A stretch of 64,000 nt of DNA. It comes from Verrucomicrobiota bacterium (GTDB lineage Bacteria; Verrucomicrobiota; Verrucomicrobiia; Verrucomicrobiales; Verrucomicrobiaceae). The stretch is from the NCBI GenBank assembly GCA_017301975.1, contig JAFLEI010000022.1, positions 58,753 to 122,752 on the forward strand, read 5' to 3'. Shown piece by piece: positions 42,842 to 51,733 of the stretch (position 1 is the stretch's first letter; the number at the start of each line of letters is the position of its first letter). The notes below the pieces were generated by a model. It was not told where the DNA came from and made no database searches. It worked only from the letters and a program-made list of their open reading frames with translations. A program made the position numbers and the translations under genes.

Positions 42842-43915
42842 ATGCGCCTTTTCCTCACTCTCGCCCTGATTGTACAAACCGCCACTGCCGCCGAGTGGAC
42901 CATTTCTACGTTTGCCGGGAACGGTGTCAAAGGTGGGGGCGGAGATGGCGGGCAGGCTACGGCGGCGCAGATTGACAATCCGTTTGGCGTGACGCGCGGG
43001 CCGGATGGAGCGATCTGGTTTTGCGAATACACGGGGCAGCGCATCCGCCGCGTGGCCGCGGATGGGACGATCAGCACGATTGCGGGTACGGGGAAGAAAG
43101 GATACAGCGGGGATGGTGGTCCGGCGCTGGAGGCGACCTTCAATCTGCCGCATGAGCTGCGCTTTGATGCGAAGGGTGATCTGTACATCGTGGACATGAC
43201 GAACCATGTGGTGCGCAAGGTGGACATGAAGACGAAGATCATCACGACGTTCGCGGGCACGGGCGTGGCAGGCTACAGCGGCGATGGCGGGCCGGCGGCG
43301 CAGGCGCAGTTTAAGCAGCCGCACAGCATTCAGTTTGGGCCGGATGGAAGCCTGTATGTGTGCGACATCGGCAACAACGTGATCCGGAAGATCGACATGC
43401 AGACGGGCATGATCAGCACGTTTGCGGGTACGGGGAAGCCCGGTGCGACGCCGGATGGGGCGCCGATTGAAGGGACGCCGCTGAAAGGGCCGCGTTCGCT
43501 GGATTTCGACAAGGCGGGGAATCTGTGGCTGGTGACGCGCGAGGGGAACCAGGTCTTTAAATTCGACCTCAAGGCGGGGAAGATTCATCACGTGGCTGGC
43601 ACAGGGGCGAAGGGATTTACGGGCAATGGAGGTCCGGCGAAGCTGGCGACGCTGAGCGGGCCGAAAGGTGTGTCGATTGATGCGGAGGGCAATGCGTGGC
43701 TGGCGGACACCGAAAGCCACAGTGTGCGGATGATTGATGCGAAGACGGGCAACCTGGAACTCATCGCGGGAACGGGTGAGAAGGGGGACGGTCCGGACGG
43801 AGATCCGCTGAAGTGCAAGATGGCGCGGCTGCATGGCATTTTCTGCGATGCAGACGGGACGGTGTACATTGGCGACAGCGAGGCGCACCGGGTGCGGCTG
43901 CTGAAGCGGAAGTAG
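42842..43915 (+). CDS. Secreted NHL-repeat beta-propeller protein
   Basis: The 357-aa protein starts at ATG 42842 (MRLFLTLALIVQTATAAEW), a signal peptide. It consists of about six NHL-type blades, each with TFAGTGxxGYSGDGGPAxxA followed by LYIVDMTNHVVRKVD-like sequence. The blades are very regular, e.g. near residues 60-85, 115-145 and 225-250. It is a probable extracellular or periplasmic binding protein. It converges with the glutaminase fusion gene (stops 5 bp apart), and a related NHL gene lies on the other side of that gene. Confidence 0.9.
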   Translation: MRLFLTLALIVQTATAAEWTISTFAGNGVKGGGGDGGQATAAQIDNPFGVTRGPDGAIWFCEYTGQRIRRVAADGTISTIAGTGKKGYSGDGGPALEATFNLPHELRFDAKGDLYIVDMTNHVVRKVDMKTKIITTFAGTGVAGYSGDGGPAAQAQFKQPHSIQFGPDGSLYVCDIGNNVIRKIDMQTGMISTFAGTGKPGATPDGAPIEGTPLKGPRSLDFDKAGNLWLVTREGNQVFKFDLKAGKIHHVAGTGAKGFTGNGGPAKLATLSGPKGVSIDAEGNAWLADTESHSVRMIDAKTGNLELIAGTGEKGDGPDGDPLKCKMARLHGIFCDADGTVYIGDSEAHRVRLLKRK

Positions 43916-43920
43916 CACGG

Positions 43921-45738
43921 CTAAGAGCGGTGGAAGGCGGAGATGGAGAGATTGGCCTGCCGCAGGCGGGCGGCGATCTCGTGCGTGATTTCCTGAAGCA
44001 GGGTGATTTTCAGCGCTGGATTGCGTTCATTCAAGGAGTCGAACCAGGCTTTGGAAATGACGACGCATTCGACAGGCTCCAGGGCGACGACATCGGCTGA
44101 GCGTGCCGAGCCATCGAGAAACGCCATCTCGCCCACGGTCATTCCGGCGGTGAGGACATCAATGCGTTTGCGGGTTTCATCCTCCGTGCGGATCTGCACC
44201 TCCACCGTGCCGCTGACGATGACAAACATTTCAGCGGCGAGGTCTCCGCAGTTGATGACGGACTGATCGGCGGAGTAATGACGGCGGGGGAGTTCCTTCT
44301 CAAGAAAGGCGATGTCCTCAGCCGAACACTGGCGAAACAGAGTGCAGGATTTGAGGCTCAAGGGCGCGTGAGGTCTCCATGAGACGCCGGTCACCTCCAG
44401 CAAGAGCGAATCTTCACAATGCTCCAAGGCGGCATCCATGGTGGTGAAGATGTCGGCCTCGGCGATGCCGACGGCGCGCAGTGCTGTCATGAACTTGGAG
44501 GGCTGGCAGAAGATCACGCGTACTCCCAGGGATGCCAGGCGGGGGCCGAGATTGGCGAGCAGGATGAGGCTCACTGAATTGGCACTGACGACTGCGCGGA
44601 GGTCAAAGATGATGTGCCTGCATTCCGTCCCCAGAGAGGTGGCGAGACGGATCACGGGCTCGATGGTGGTGAAGATGAGGCCGCCCTGCAGTTCCATGAT
44701 TTGAATCATGGAGCCGTTTGCACGCAGCAGCTCACGCGCCTGGGGAGGCAACCGTCGGCGGGAGACGACCTCACCGCCATGGTATTTCAGGCGGATGGCA
44801 GAGCGGGGAGTGGCGGTGGGATTCATCATGTGAAGGGCGAGTTCACGAGAGAGATCCATGCAGACTTTGATGCCGCGATCGCTGTTGCCCTGCTTGTCCA
44901 ACGGAGGGGAGAAAATGCCGATGCCGAGCTGACCGGGCAGCACGGCGAGGATGCCGCCGCCCACGCCGCTTTTGGCAGGGAGGCCCACGCGGTAGATCCA
45001 TTCGCCGGACCAGTCATACATGCCGCAGGTGGCCATTACGCCGAGGACATTGTCCACGTAATCTGCGGCGATGGCGCGTTTGCGTGTGAGGGGCTGAACG
45101 CCCTGATTGGCGAGGGTGGCGCCCATCAAGGCGAGATCCCGGCAGGTGACCTCCACGGAGCATTGCTGGAAGTAGGTTTCCAAGGTCTCATTTGGGTCCT
45201 CATCCAAGATGCCAAAATTGCGCAGCAGCCAGCCGATGGCGCGGTTGCGGTGACCGGTGTCGCTTTCACTTTGATAGACGGACTGGTTGATGTCCAGATC
45301 CCGCCCGGCAAAGCCGCTGAGGTATTCCACGACGCGATCAATGCGATTTTTGCCGTCTTTTTTCAAGATTTGACCGGCGGTGGCGATGGCACCGGCATTG
45401 ATCATGGGATTGAACGGAGCACCGCTGCCTTCCTTGAGACTGATGGCATTGAAGGCTTCGCCCGAGGGCTCCACGCCGATGCGTGACAGGACGTGCTCCT
45501 CACCGCGATCTTCCAAGGCAAGTCCGTAAACCAGGGCCTTGGAAATGGACTGGATGGTGAAGGGCTGGCGGGTGTCGCCCACTTCATAGACATGGCCGTC
45601 GCGGGTGGCGATGCAGATGCCGAACCAGCGGGGGTCGGCCTTGGAGAGCTCGGGGATATAATCCGCCACGTGACCGTCCATGCTGGACGCGTAGCGGGAA
45701 TGCAATTGTTCGACGTACTCTTGGATGGGAGAGAGCAT
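43921..45738 (-). CDS. glsA: Glutaminase fused to STAS and cyclic-nucleotide-binding domains
   Basis: The 605-aa protein starts with a complete glutaminase A domain (about 1-310). This serine-dependent enzyme hydrolyses glutamine to glutamate and ammonia. The Ser64-xx-Lys67 pair lies in FTIQSISKALV, with NPMINAGAIATAG, DWSGEWIYRVGLPAKSGVGG and IGIFSPPLDKQGNSDRG. Residues about 345-455 form a STAS domain (HIIFDLRAVVSANSVSLILL, PRLASLGVRVIFCQPS). Residues about 470-590 form a cNMP-binding domain with the phosphate cassette VGEMAFLDGSARSADVVA. Similar three-domain glutaminases are known in some bacteria; ligand-controlled activity is inferred. Confidence 0.92.
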   Translation of the reverse strand: MLSPIQEYVEQLHSRYASSMDGHVADYIPELSKADPRWFGICIATRDGHVYEVGDTRQPFTIQSISKALVYGLALEDRGEEHVLSRIGVEPSGEAFNAISLKEGSGAPFNPMINAGAIATAGQILKKDGKNRIDRVVEYLSGFAGRDLDINQSVYQSESDTGHRNRAIGWLLRNFGILDEDPNETLETYFQQCSVEVTCRDLALMGATLANQGVQPLTRKRAIAADYVDNVLGVMATCGMYDWSGEWIYRVGLPAKSGVGGGILAVLPGQLGIGIFSPPLDKQGNSDRGIKVCMDLSRELALHMMNPTATPRSAIRLKYHGGEVVSRRRLPPQARELLRANGSMIQIMELQGGLIFTTIEPVIRLATSLGTECRHIIFDLRAVVSANSVSLILLANLGPRLASLGVRVIFCQPSKFMTALRAVGIAEADIFTTMDAALEHCEDSLLLEVTGVSWRPHAPLSLKSCTLFRQCSAEDIAFLEKELPRRHYSADQSVINCGDLAAEMFVIVSGTVEVQIRTEDETRKRIDVLTAGMTVGEMAFLDGSARSADVVALEPVECVVISKAWFDSLNERNPALKITLLQEITHEIAARLRQANLSISAFHRS

Positions 45739-45855
45739 TCCAAAGCCCCAAGCATGGAGCGTGCCTAATGGGTAAAATTCCGAAAAAGGCCTCGCTGACA
45801 GCGAGAATTTCCTTTGGATAAAAACGGTGTTTCATCAAGTATCACTCTCACCACC

Positions 45856-46908
45856 ATGATTTCACCCCGCTCCTGCCTTCTTGCCCTGTTTCTGCCTTTC
45901 ATCGCTCACGCGGATCAAATCGTGCTGGTCGCCGGCGGGGGCACGCAGGATGCAAATAACATCGCGGCGACGGATGCGGAGTTGAAGGAGCCGTTTGGCA
46001 CTGCGTTCGATTCCGGCGGGCACATGTGGATCGTCGAAATGGTGTCTGGCAACCGGCTGCTGCAGGTGGATGGCGGCGGGACGATCCAGCATGTGGCCGG
46101 GCAATTGAAACCCGGAGACAGTGGCGATGGAGGGCAGGCGATCCGTGCGCAGTTCAACGGGCCGCACAATCTGGCGATCCTGCCGAATGACAATGTACTG
46201 ATCGCCGACACGTGGAATGGCCGGGTGCGGGTGGTGGATGTGAAGGCGCGCATCGTATCGGCCCTCGAAGGCTGGCGGGCACCGGCGGGCAAGGAGAAGG
46301 GGAACGGGCCCTACTGCATCACGCTGAACTTTGAGGGAACGAAGCTGTACATCGCGGATCTGCGGCAGGTGCATGAGCTCGACCTCGTCACGCACCAGAG
46401 CCGGGTGATTGCAGGCAACGGGAAGAAGGGCAAACCTGAAGATGGCGCGGTGGCGGTGGATGCGCCGCTGTCTGACCCGCGTGCGGTGGCTCCTGACCGG
46501 CAGGGAAATGTTTACATCCTGGAGCGTGGTGGCAATGCGCTGCGTGTGGTGGACAAGACCGGACACATCCGCACGGTGGTGAATGCGAGCGGTGCCAAGG
46601 GCGGAGAAGGAGACGGGGGGCCGGCGCTGGCGGCGACGATGAACGGACCGAAGCATCTGTGCGTGGACAAGGATGACAGCGTGATCATTGCGGATGCGGA
46701 GGCGCATCTGGTGCGTCGCTATGTGCCGAGCACGGGGATGATTGAGCGCATTGCCGGGACTGGCAAGCAGGGCAGCGCGGGGGTGGGCGGAGACCCGCGG
46801 CAATGCCAGCTCTCACGGCCGCATGGGGTGACCATCAAGCCGGACACAGGCGAGCTTTACATCACGGACAGCTACAACAACCGGGTGCTGAAGATTGTGA
46901 GGCAGTAA
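45856..46908 (+). CDS. Secreted NHL-repeat beta-propeller protein
   Basis: The 350-aa protein starts at ATG 45856 (MISPRSCLLALFLPFIAHAD), a signal peptide. NHL blades: VAGQLKPGDSGDGGQAIRAQ, NGPHNLAILPNDNVLIADTW, DKDDSVIIADAEAHLVRRYV and GTGKQGSAGVGGDPRQCQLS, ending in GELYITDSYNNRVLKIVRQ. It is a likely paralogue of the protein at 42842, with which it brackets the glutaminase gene. Function is unknown; the propeller suggests ligand binding or an SMP-30-like activity. A family A repeat follows. Confidence 0.88.
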   Translation: MISPRSCLLALFLPFIAHADQIVLVAGGGTQDANNIAATDAELKEPFGTAFDSGGHMWIVEMVSGNRLLQVDGGGTIQHVAGQLKPGDSGDGGQAIRAQFNGPHNLAILPNDNVLIADTWNGRVRVVDVKARIVSALEGWRAPAGKEKGNGPYCITLNFEGTKLYIADLRQVHELDLVTHQSRVIAGNGKKGKPEDGAVAVDAPLSDPRAVAPDRQGNVYILERGGNALRVVDKTGHIRTVVNASGAKGGEGDGGPALAATMNGPKHLCVDKDDSVIIADAEAHLVRRYVPSTGMIERIAGTGKQGSAGVGGDPRQCQLSRPHGVTIKPDTGELYITDSYNNRVLKIVRQ

Positions 46909-46956
46909 GGGCGGGGCCGATTGGGAAGGCGAAGCGAGAGCAGCAGCGGAGCGACG

Positions 46957-47154
46957 AGCAGACGCTGCTGGAGGGCGCGGTTTGCGGCGGGGGCGATGGG
47001 TTTGCTTTCCAGAGGATGCCAGGAGTACCAGGGTAGCCTCGCTGAGGCTTCCTCCTTCGCTCTTCGAGCTACGGAGGACGGGCTGGCAACCCTTCGCTGT
47101 GATTCGGAAGGCCGTTGGCCTTCAAGGCGAGGAAGTCAGTTTAATATGCAATCC
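46957..47154 (+). repeat. Mosaic hairpin repeat, family A copy 4
   Basis: GCAGACGCTGCTGGAGGGCG, GATGGGTTTGCTTTCCAGAG, and a hairpin region 47027-47095 with an expanded D-like arm (CCTCGCTGAGGCTTCCTCC, GAGCTACGGAGGACGGGC). The closing block has the GGAAGGCCGTTGGCCTTC hairpin and GAGGAAGTCAGTTTAATATG. It lies at the convergent ends of the NHL gene and the EEP gene. Confidence 0.85.
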
Positions 47155-47182
47155 TCGACATGCTTGCGGCTCTCGGGGCGTT

Positions 47183-48106
47183 TCATTTGAGGATCGGCTC
47201 CGGGCTGATTTTGAGCACCAGAGGGCGGTGATCGCTGGCTTTGTAGAAATCGCGGTCGGTGTGGATGCCGGAGCTGCGGATGTCGAGGTGAGGGCGCAGC
47301 AGGCGGCTGGTGAAGCAGTAGTCGAGACGTGAGTAGATGTCTGCGGTGTCCCAGAAATGGGTCCAGAGTTCGCCGTTTTCATCGCGCAGGAGGAGGTCCT
47401 GCATGGCGGTGTCGCCACTGCGTGGACTGCCGACGATTTCCGCGACGGCGGGGTCGTTGCGCTGAGCATTGAAATCGCCATAGGCGAGGATGCTGGCGGC
47501 GGGCTCTTTGGCGAAGATGGAGTCGATGTGAAGGCGGAGGAGGCGTGCTTCATTGCGACGCATTTCGGCCTGATCTGCCTCTGAGACGGTGCGCATGGAT
47601 TTCAGATGCACGCCCAGAAGGTGGAGGTCAAAGGTGGGCGTGATGGCAATGGTGACATCCAGGATGCCGCGCTGGAAGGGCAGCGTCTGCGCGCCGATCT
47701 GATACGTGAGGGTGGTCTGGGAGTTGCGTGCCTTGATGGGCAGGCGCGAGAGGAGGGCGAGGCGGCGTGTCTCATCGCCCCCGTGAGCGAGTTCGGTGTA
47801 GGGGAGATCCAGGCCGGCTGCTTGCAGGCGCTGCTGCAATTCCGCGAGATCGTCTGCGGTGCCAATCTCACACACGCCGAGGATGTCGGGATGGATGGCG
47901 GCCAGGATTTTGACGGCCTGGGCGCGCTCCTTCTCGGGCTTGGCGGCGGGGGGCTGGCCGGGGGCGCGCTCCATGGTCAGCCAGTTTTTCAGATTGTAGG
48001 AGCAGAATGTGAGGCGCTCCGGCTCGGCGGCGGAGAGGAGTGCCGCGAGGGCAAAAAAAACGGCGGGTCCAATGACCCGCCGCGTGAATTGAAGGAGTGG
48101 CTGCAT
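47183..48106 (-). CDS. Exported endonuclease/exonuclease/phosphatase (EEP) protein
   Basis: The 307-aa reading starts at ATG 48106 (MQPLLQFTRRVIGPAVFFAL), a signal peptide ending LLSAAEP. The EEP motifs are RLTFCSYNLKNW, ILGVCEIGTADDLAEL, LHLLGVHLKSMR, AYGDFNAQRND and DHRPLVLKISPEP. It is probably an extracytoplasmic phosphodiesterase. A perfect intrinsic terminator lies in codons 10-19, so transcripts entering from tatA (18 bp upstream) should mostly stop before the main body of the gene. Either readthrough occurs or the gene has its own start lower down. Confidence 0.85.
   Translation of the reverse strand: MQPLLQFTRRVIGPAVFFALAALLSAAEPERLTFCSYNLKNWLTMERAPGQPPAAKPEKERAQAVKILAAIHPDILGVCEIGTADDLAELQQRLQAAGLDLPYTELAHGGDETRRLALLSRLPIKARNSQTTLTYQIGAQTLPFQRGILDVTIAITPTFDLHLLGVHLKSMRTVSEADQAEMRRNEARLLRLHIDSIFAKEPAASILAYGDFNAQRNDPAVAEIVGSPRSGDTAMQDLLLRDENGELWTHFWDTADIYSRLDYCFTSRLLRPHLDIRSSGIHTDRDFYKASDHRPLVLKISPEPILK
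48053..48082 (-). terminator. Intrinsic terminator after tatA, inside the next gene's signal-peptide codons
   Basis: On the minus strand CGGCGGGTC-ATTG-GACCCGCCG forms a perfect 9-bp, all but two GC, stem with a 4-nt loop, followed at once by eight T. It starts 42 nt after the tatA stop codon but also lies 24 nt into the EEP reading frame. Confidence 0.9.
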
Positions 48107-48124
48107 GCCAGCGGATGGATCCGA

Positions 48125-48385
48125 CTAGGAATCTTCGACGTTGGCGACGGGCTGGCGCTTTTCCTGAGGAGGGGTGATTTTCGGGCGCTCGACTTCTTCC
48201 TGGGCGTTCTGGAGCTCCTGCTCGAACTCGGTGCGTGCCTTTTTGAACTCGCCCATGCTCTTGCCGAGGCTGCGGGCAAAGGTGGGGAGCTTTTTGGCAC
48301 CGAAGAGGACGAGAATGAGGATGCCGATGATGATCATCTCAGGCGTGCCGAGAGGACCGATTGCAAGGATGGATGTGGGGTTCAT
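48125..48385 (-). CDS. tatA: Twin-arginine translocase subunit TatA/E
   Basis: The 86-aa protein has the TatA layout: a short N-terminal membrane helix (PEMIIIGILILVLFG), the hinge AKKLPTFARSLGKSM, and an amphipathic and charged helix (GEFKKARTEFEQELQNAQEE) with a Pro-rich tail. TatA forms the protein-conducting part of the Tat pathway for folded proteins such as the DUF1501 protein with its twin-arginine leader in this window. tatB and tatC are not nearby. The transcript probably ends at the terminator 42 nt downstream. Confidence 0.93.
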   Translation of the reverse strand: MNPTSILAIGPLGTPEMIIIGILILVLFGAKKLPTFARSLGKSMGEFKKARTEFEQELQNAQEEVERPKITPPQEKRQPVANVEDS

Positions 48386-48674
48386 GATGGTACTAGGTTT
48401 GCATTGTTCGTGGTGACGTGCAACGCGGACTTTGAAGTCGTTCCCAGTGGGGCCATTGTCCTTTGCGCGGGGTGAAGACGACCCGGCAGGAATGCCGTGG
48501 TGATGTCTTCTGTCTCATTTAACGCGGCTGCTGGCGGGAGGTTAGCAAAAAAGTCCCATTTTTGGAAGTTTTTGGTCAAGCCGCCCAGCAGGGCAAGTCC
48601 GCCGCCTGGTCCTGCATGGGAACCAGAGTTTGGCGATTGCACTGACTGACTGTGTGCGTACCAATGGGCTCACC

Positions 48675-48983
48675 ATGATTCACAACGTTTATTTCTGGCT
48701 TAAGACTGACCTTTCCGCGGAACAACGCGCCACTTTCGAGACGGAGCTGATGCACCTGCTTGAGATTGATTACCTCGTGCATGCTTTTGTGGGGAAGCCG
48801 GCGGACACGGAGAAGCGGCCGGTGACGGACCATTCGTTCAGCTACTCGCTGACGCTGCATTTCAAGGACCTGAAGGATCATGAGTTTTACCAGAAGGAAT
48901 GCCCGAAGCATCTGCGCTTTGTGGCGGCGTGCAAAACGTTCTGGGAGCGGGTGGTGATCTACGACAGCTCGCCGTTGCATTGA
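48675..48983 (+). CDS. Dabb (stress-responsive alpha/beta barrel) domain protein
   Basis: The 102-aa cytoplasmic protein starts at ATG 48675 (MIHNVYFWLKTDLSAEQRAT), the standard Dabb opening. FVGKPADTEKRPVTDHSFSY, SLTLHFKDLKDHEFYQKECP and ACKTFWERVVIYDSSPLH complete the single domain. It differs from the exported Dabb protein at 4972 by lacking a leader. Function is unknown. It is 35 bp upstream of the aminotransferase and likely its operon partner. The 289-bp spacer before it, shared with tatA, holds no recognised gene. Confidence 0.85.
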   Translation: MIHNVYFWLKTDLSAEQRATFETELMHLLEIDYLVHAFVGKPADTEKRPVTDHSFSYSLTLHFKDLKDHEFYQKECPKHLRFVAACKTFWERVVIYDSSPLH

Positions 48984-49018
48984 TGTCGAAAGAGCACTGA
49001 TTTTTTTACTTCACGGCC

Positions 49019-50362
49019 ATGTCCTATACTTTTCCGAAATCCGCCGAACTTTTCGCACGTGCGCAACACAGCATCGCTGGGGGCGTCAACAGTGGCATCC
49101 GCAAGATGGAGGTGCCGGTGCCGCTCTATTTTGACCACGGCAAGGGCTCGCGCCTGTTTGATGTGGATGGCAATGAGTACATTGATTTTCAGATCGGGCA
49201 GGGGGCGATCTTGTACGGGCATGCGCCGGAAGGGATGGCGGACGCCATCGGCAAGCAGGCGCACAAGGGGACGCACTGGGCGGCGCAGAGCGAACTGGAG
49301 ATCGACGTGGCGGAGCGGCTGCAGAAGATGATTCCGGGTGCGGAGCGTGTGAGGTTTAACAACAGCGCCACGGAGGTGGTGCTTTCCGCGCTGAGACTGG
49401 CGCGTGCGCACACGGGCAGGCCGATGATTTTGAAGTTTGAAGGGCACTACCATGGGTGGGGGGATGAAGGGCTGGTGGGATATGCGCCGCCGCCAGACCG
49501 GTGGGGCACGGAGGATGATCCTTCACGGATCCATCCCAGCAAAGGGGTGATCCCGGAAGTGCTGAGCACGTTTGTGGTGGCGCGCTGGAATGACCCTGCG
49601 CATCTGCGCCAGCGTGTGGCGGAGCATCACGACCAGATCGCGGCGATCATCTTTGAGCCGGTGCTGTGCAACACGGGCTGCATGCCGGCGGTGGCGGGGA
49701 TGATCGAGACGATCCGTGAGCTGTGCGATGAGAATGGGATCGTGATGATTGCGGATGAGACGATCACGGGTTTCCGTTTCGGCGCGGGCTGCGCGCAGAA
49801 GTACTATGCATTCACGCCTGATCTGACCATTCTGGGCAAGGCCATCGGGGGCGGGGTGCCGTTTGCGGCACTGGCGGGCAAGGAGAAGATGTTTGAGAAG
49901 ATCATGAGCGGCGAGGTGGTGCATGCGGGTACTTTGAATGCGAATCCGCTCTGCCTTGCCGCCGCGAAGTGGTGCCTGGATGAGGTCATTGCACGGGGGG
50001 ATGAGCATCCTGCCGGGATGATCGCGCTGGGCGAGCAATTGATGGCCGGTTTGCGGAAGCTGGCGGATGAGAACGGTATTCCTCTGCGCCCGCAGGGGGC
50101 GGGGCTGGTTTTTCATGCGACGATGCTGAAGCCGGGTGCGCCGGAGGGGACGATCACGAATTACCGCGACTACGTGATGCGACAGGATGCGCCGCGCTGG
50201 GCGCACCTGCGCCGCTGCTTGCTGGAGGAAGGTGTGCGGGCGATTGAGCGCGGGCTGTGGTTTATCAGCCTCGCGCATACGCAGGCGGACATTGATGAAG
50301 CCCTGCAACGCGCGGCGCCTGCCTTTGCGCGGCATGCGGCGGAGTGGAAAGCCCCATGCTGA
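49019..50362 (+). CDS. Class III PLP-dependent aminotransferase, glutamate-1-semialdehyde-mutase-like
   Basis: The 447-aa enzyme belongs to fold type I class III. PLP-binding features are FNNSATEVVLSALRLARAHT with MILKFEGHYHGWGD, IVMIADETITGFRFG with the Asp for the pyridine nitrogen, and Lys274 in LTILGKAIGGGVPFAAL. The pattern is closest to glutamate-1-semialdehyde 2,1-aminomutase (HemL), but several HemL-typical positions differ (ATEVV where HemL has GTEA), so it may be a paralogue with another amino or keto substrate. The symbol is left open. It overlaps queE by 7 nt, suggesting one transcript. Confidence 0.88.
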   Translation: MSYTFPKSAELFARAQHSIAGGVNSGIRKMEVPVPLYFDHGKGSRLFDVDGNEYIDFQIGQGAILYGHAPEGMADAIGKQAHKGTHWAAQSELEIDVAERLQKMIPGAERVRFNNSATEVVLSALRLARAHTGRPMILKFEGHYHGWGDEGLVGYAPPPDRWGTEDDPSRIHPSKGVIPEVLSTFVVARWNDPAHLRQRVAEHHDQIAAIIFEPVLCNTGCMPAVAGMIETIRELCDENGIVMIADETITGFRFGAGCAQKYYAFTPDLTILGKAIGGGVPFAALAGKEKMFEKIMSGEVVHAGTLNANPLCLAAAKWCLDEVIARGDEHPAGMIALGEQLMAGLRKLADENGIPLRPQGAGLVFHATMLKPGAPEGTITNYRDYVMRQDAPRWAHLRRCLLEEGVRAIERGLWFISLAHTQADIDEALQRAAPAFARHAAEWKAPC

Positions 50363-51051
50363 TCTCCGAGACGTTTTATTCTGTGCAGGGCGAGGGCTCG
50401 CTGGTGGGCGTGCCGTCGGTTTTTGTGCGGACGTCGGGCTGCAATCTGCGCTGCACGTGGTGTGACACGCCGTATGCCTCGTGGAATCCGGAAGGCACGG
50501 AGATGAGCGTGGAGGAGATCATGAACATCGTGCAGCGTGAGCCGACGCGGTTTGTGGTGGTGACGGGTGGGGAGCCGATGGTGGCGAAGGGGATGGGGGA
50601 GCTGCTGGCGCGGCTGCGTGAGGCGGGGAAGCATATCACGATTGAAACGGCGGGGACGATCGCGCCGGAGGGGGTGGCTTGTGATCTGGCCTCGATCAGC
50701 CCGAAGCTGGCGCATTCGACACCGAGCGAGGCGAAGGCTGGAAAGGCGTGGGCGGAGAAGCATGAGCGCCTGCGGCTGCAGCCTGAGGTGCTGCGGGCTT
50801 GGTGCGAGAACTATGATTATCAGCTTAAGTTTGTGGTGGCGACCGAGGCGGACGTGGACGAGGTGAGCGCGGTGGTTGCATGCATCGGCGTGACGGTGCC
50901 GCCGGAGAAGGTTTTGCTGATGCCGGAGGGCATTACTCAAGAGGCGCTGCGGGAGCGGCAGGCGTGGCTGGTGGAGGTGTGCAAGCGGACGGGATGGCGG
51001 TATTCTCCGCGGCTGCACATTGACTTGTTTGGCAACAAACGCGGGACATGA
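50356..51051 (+). CDS. queE: 7-carboxy-7-deazaguanine synthase QueE
   Basis: The 231-aa radical-SAM enzyme makes CDG from 6-carboxytetrahydropterin on the path to queuosine. The start at 50356 overlaps the preceding gene by 7 nt and opens MLISETFYSVQGEGSLVG, the family N-terminus. The [4Fe-4S] cysteines are Cys29, Cys33 and Cys36 in SGCNLRCTWCDTPYA. VVTGGEPMVAKG and ITIETAGTI are also as in QueE. No other queuosine genes are visible in the window. It overlaps the nuclease gene by 4 nt. Confidence 0.92.
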   Translation: MLISETFYSVQGEGSLVGVPSVFVRTSGCNLRCTWCDTPYASWNPEGTEMSVEEIMNIVQREPTRFVVVTGGEPMVAKGMGELLARLREAGKHITIETAGTIAPEGVACDLASISPKLAHSTPSEAKAGKAWAEKHERLRLQPEVLRAWCENYDYQLKFVVATEADVDEVSAVVACIGVTVPPEKVLLMPEGITQEALRERQAWLVEVCKRTGWRYSPRLHIDLFGNKRGT

Positions 51052-51689
51052 AACGGAAAAGGCGCACCGGTGGCTCGCGTACCTTGTGGTGGCTGTTCTG
51101 GCTGGCTGTCGGGCTGTTGCAGGCATGGGTGCATTACCGTGAACAACCGGTGGTGGCCACGGCGCCGCCAGCGGCGGAGGAGCGCTTTGTGACGCTGGTT
51201 GATGCCCGCCTTGTCGAGGATGCCGGCAATGACGGGGACAGCTTTAAGATCGCGCATGAGGGCGGAGCGCAAGTGCTGCGGCTGTACTTTGTCGATTGTC
51301 CGGAAAAGCGGCTGTATCCGCTGGTGAAAAACCGGCTGAAGGATCAGGCGGCTTATTTCGGCGGACTGAGCATTGAGCAGACCGAGAGACTGGGGATGGA
51401 GGCGAAGGTCTTCACGGAAAAACTGCTGCATGAGAAGCGCTTCACGATTCAAACGCGCTGGGAGCGTGTGTATGACAGCGCCCGCTCGTATGCGCTGGTG
51501 TTCTTTGATGATGGGGAGGAGCTTTCAGAGAAGCTGGTGAAGGCGGGGCTGTGCCGGATTCACACGAAGGGGACCTGGATGCCGGATGGACGGCGGGAGT
51601 ATGATTTTGAGAGCCATTTGCGTGCGCTGGAGCATGAAGCGCGTGCGGCTCATCGTGGGGCGTGGGGCAGGCCGAGACCGGTGGAGTGA
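51048..51689 (+). CDS. Membrane-anchored thermonuclease (SNase-like) family protein
   Basis: The 213-aa protein has a basic N-terminus and a single anchor helix (LWWLFWLAVGLLQAWVHY), then an SNase-type OB-fold: VDARLVEDAGNDGDSFKIAH, VLRLYFVDCPEKRLYPLV, ERLGMEAKVFTEKLLHEKRF and AGLCRIHTKGTW. The nuclease Asp in GDSF and Arg/Asp in RLYFVDCPE are present. The active site would be outside the cytoplasm. It overlaps queE (ATGA), so it is co-translated despite unrelated function. Confidence 0.87.
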   Translation: MKRKRRTGGSRTLWWLFWLAVGLLQAWVHYREQPVVATAPPAAEERFVTLVDARLVEDAGNDGDSFKIAHEGGAQVLRLYFVDCPEKRLYPLVKNRLKDQAAYFGGLSIEQTERLGMEAKVFTEKLLHEKRFTIQTRWERVYDSARSYALVFFDDGEELSEKLVKAGLCRIHTKGTWMPDGRREYDFESHLRALEHEARAAHRGAWGRPRPVE

Positions 51690-51733
51690 TGGCTTGGGAA
51701 GGAACGTAATGCTGCGGAATAAATTCCGCGCTC

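Noticed and set aside
49019..50362. Firm hemL assignment
   Set aside because: General fold and motifs agree but conserved HemL positions differ; paralogous class III aminotransferases are possible.
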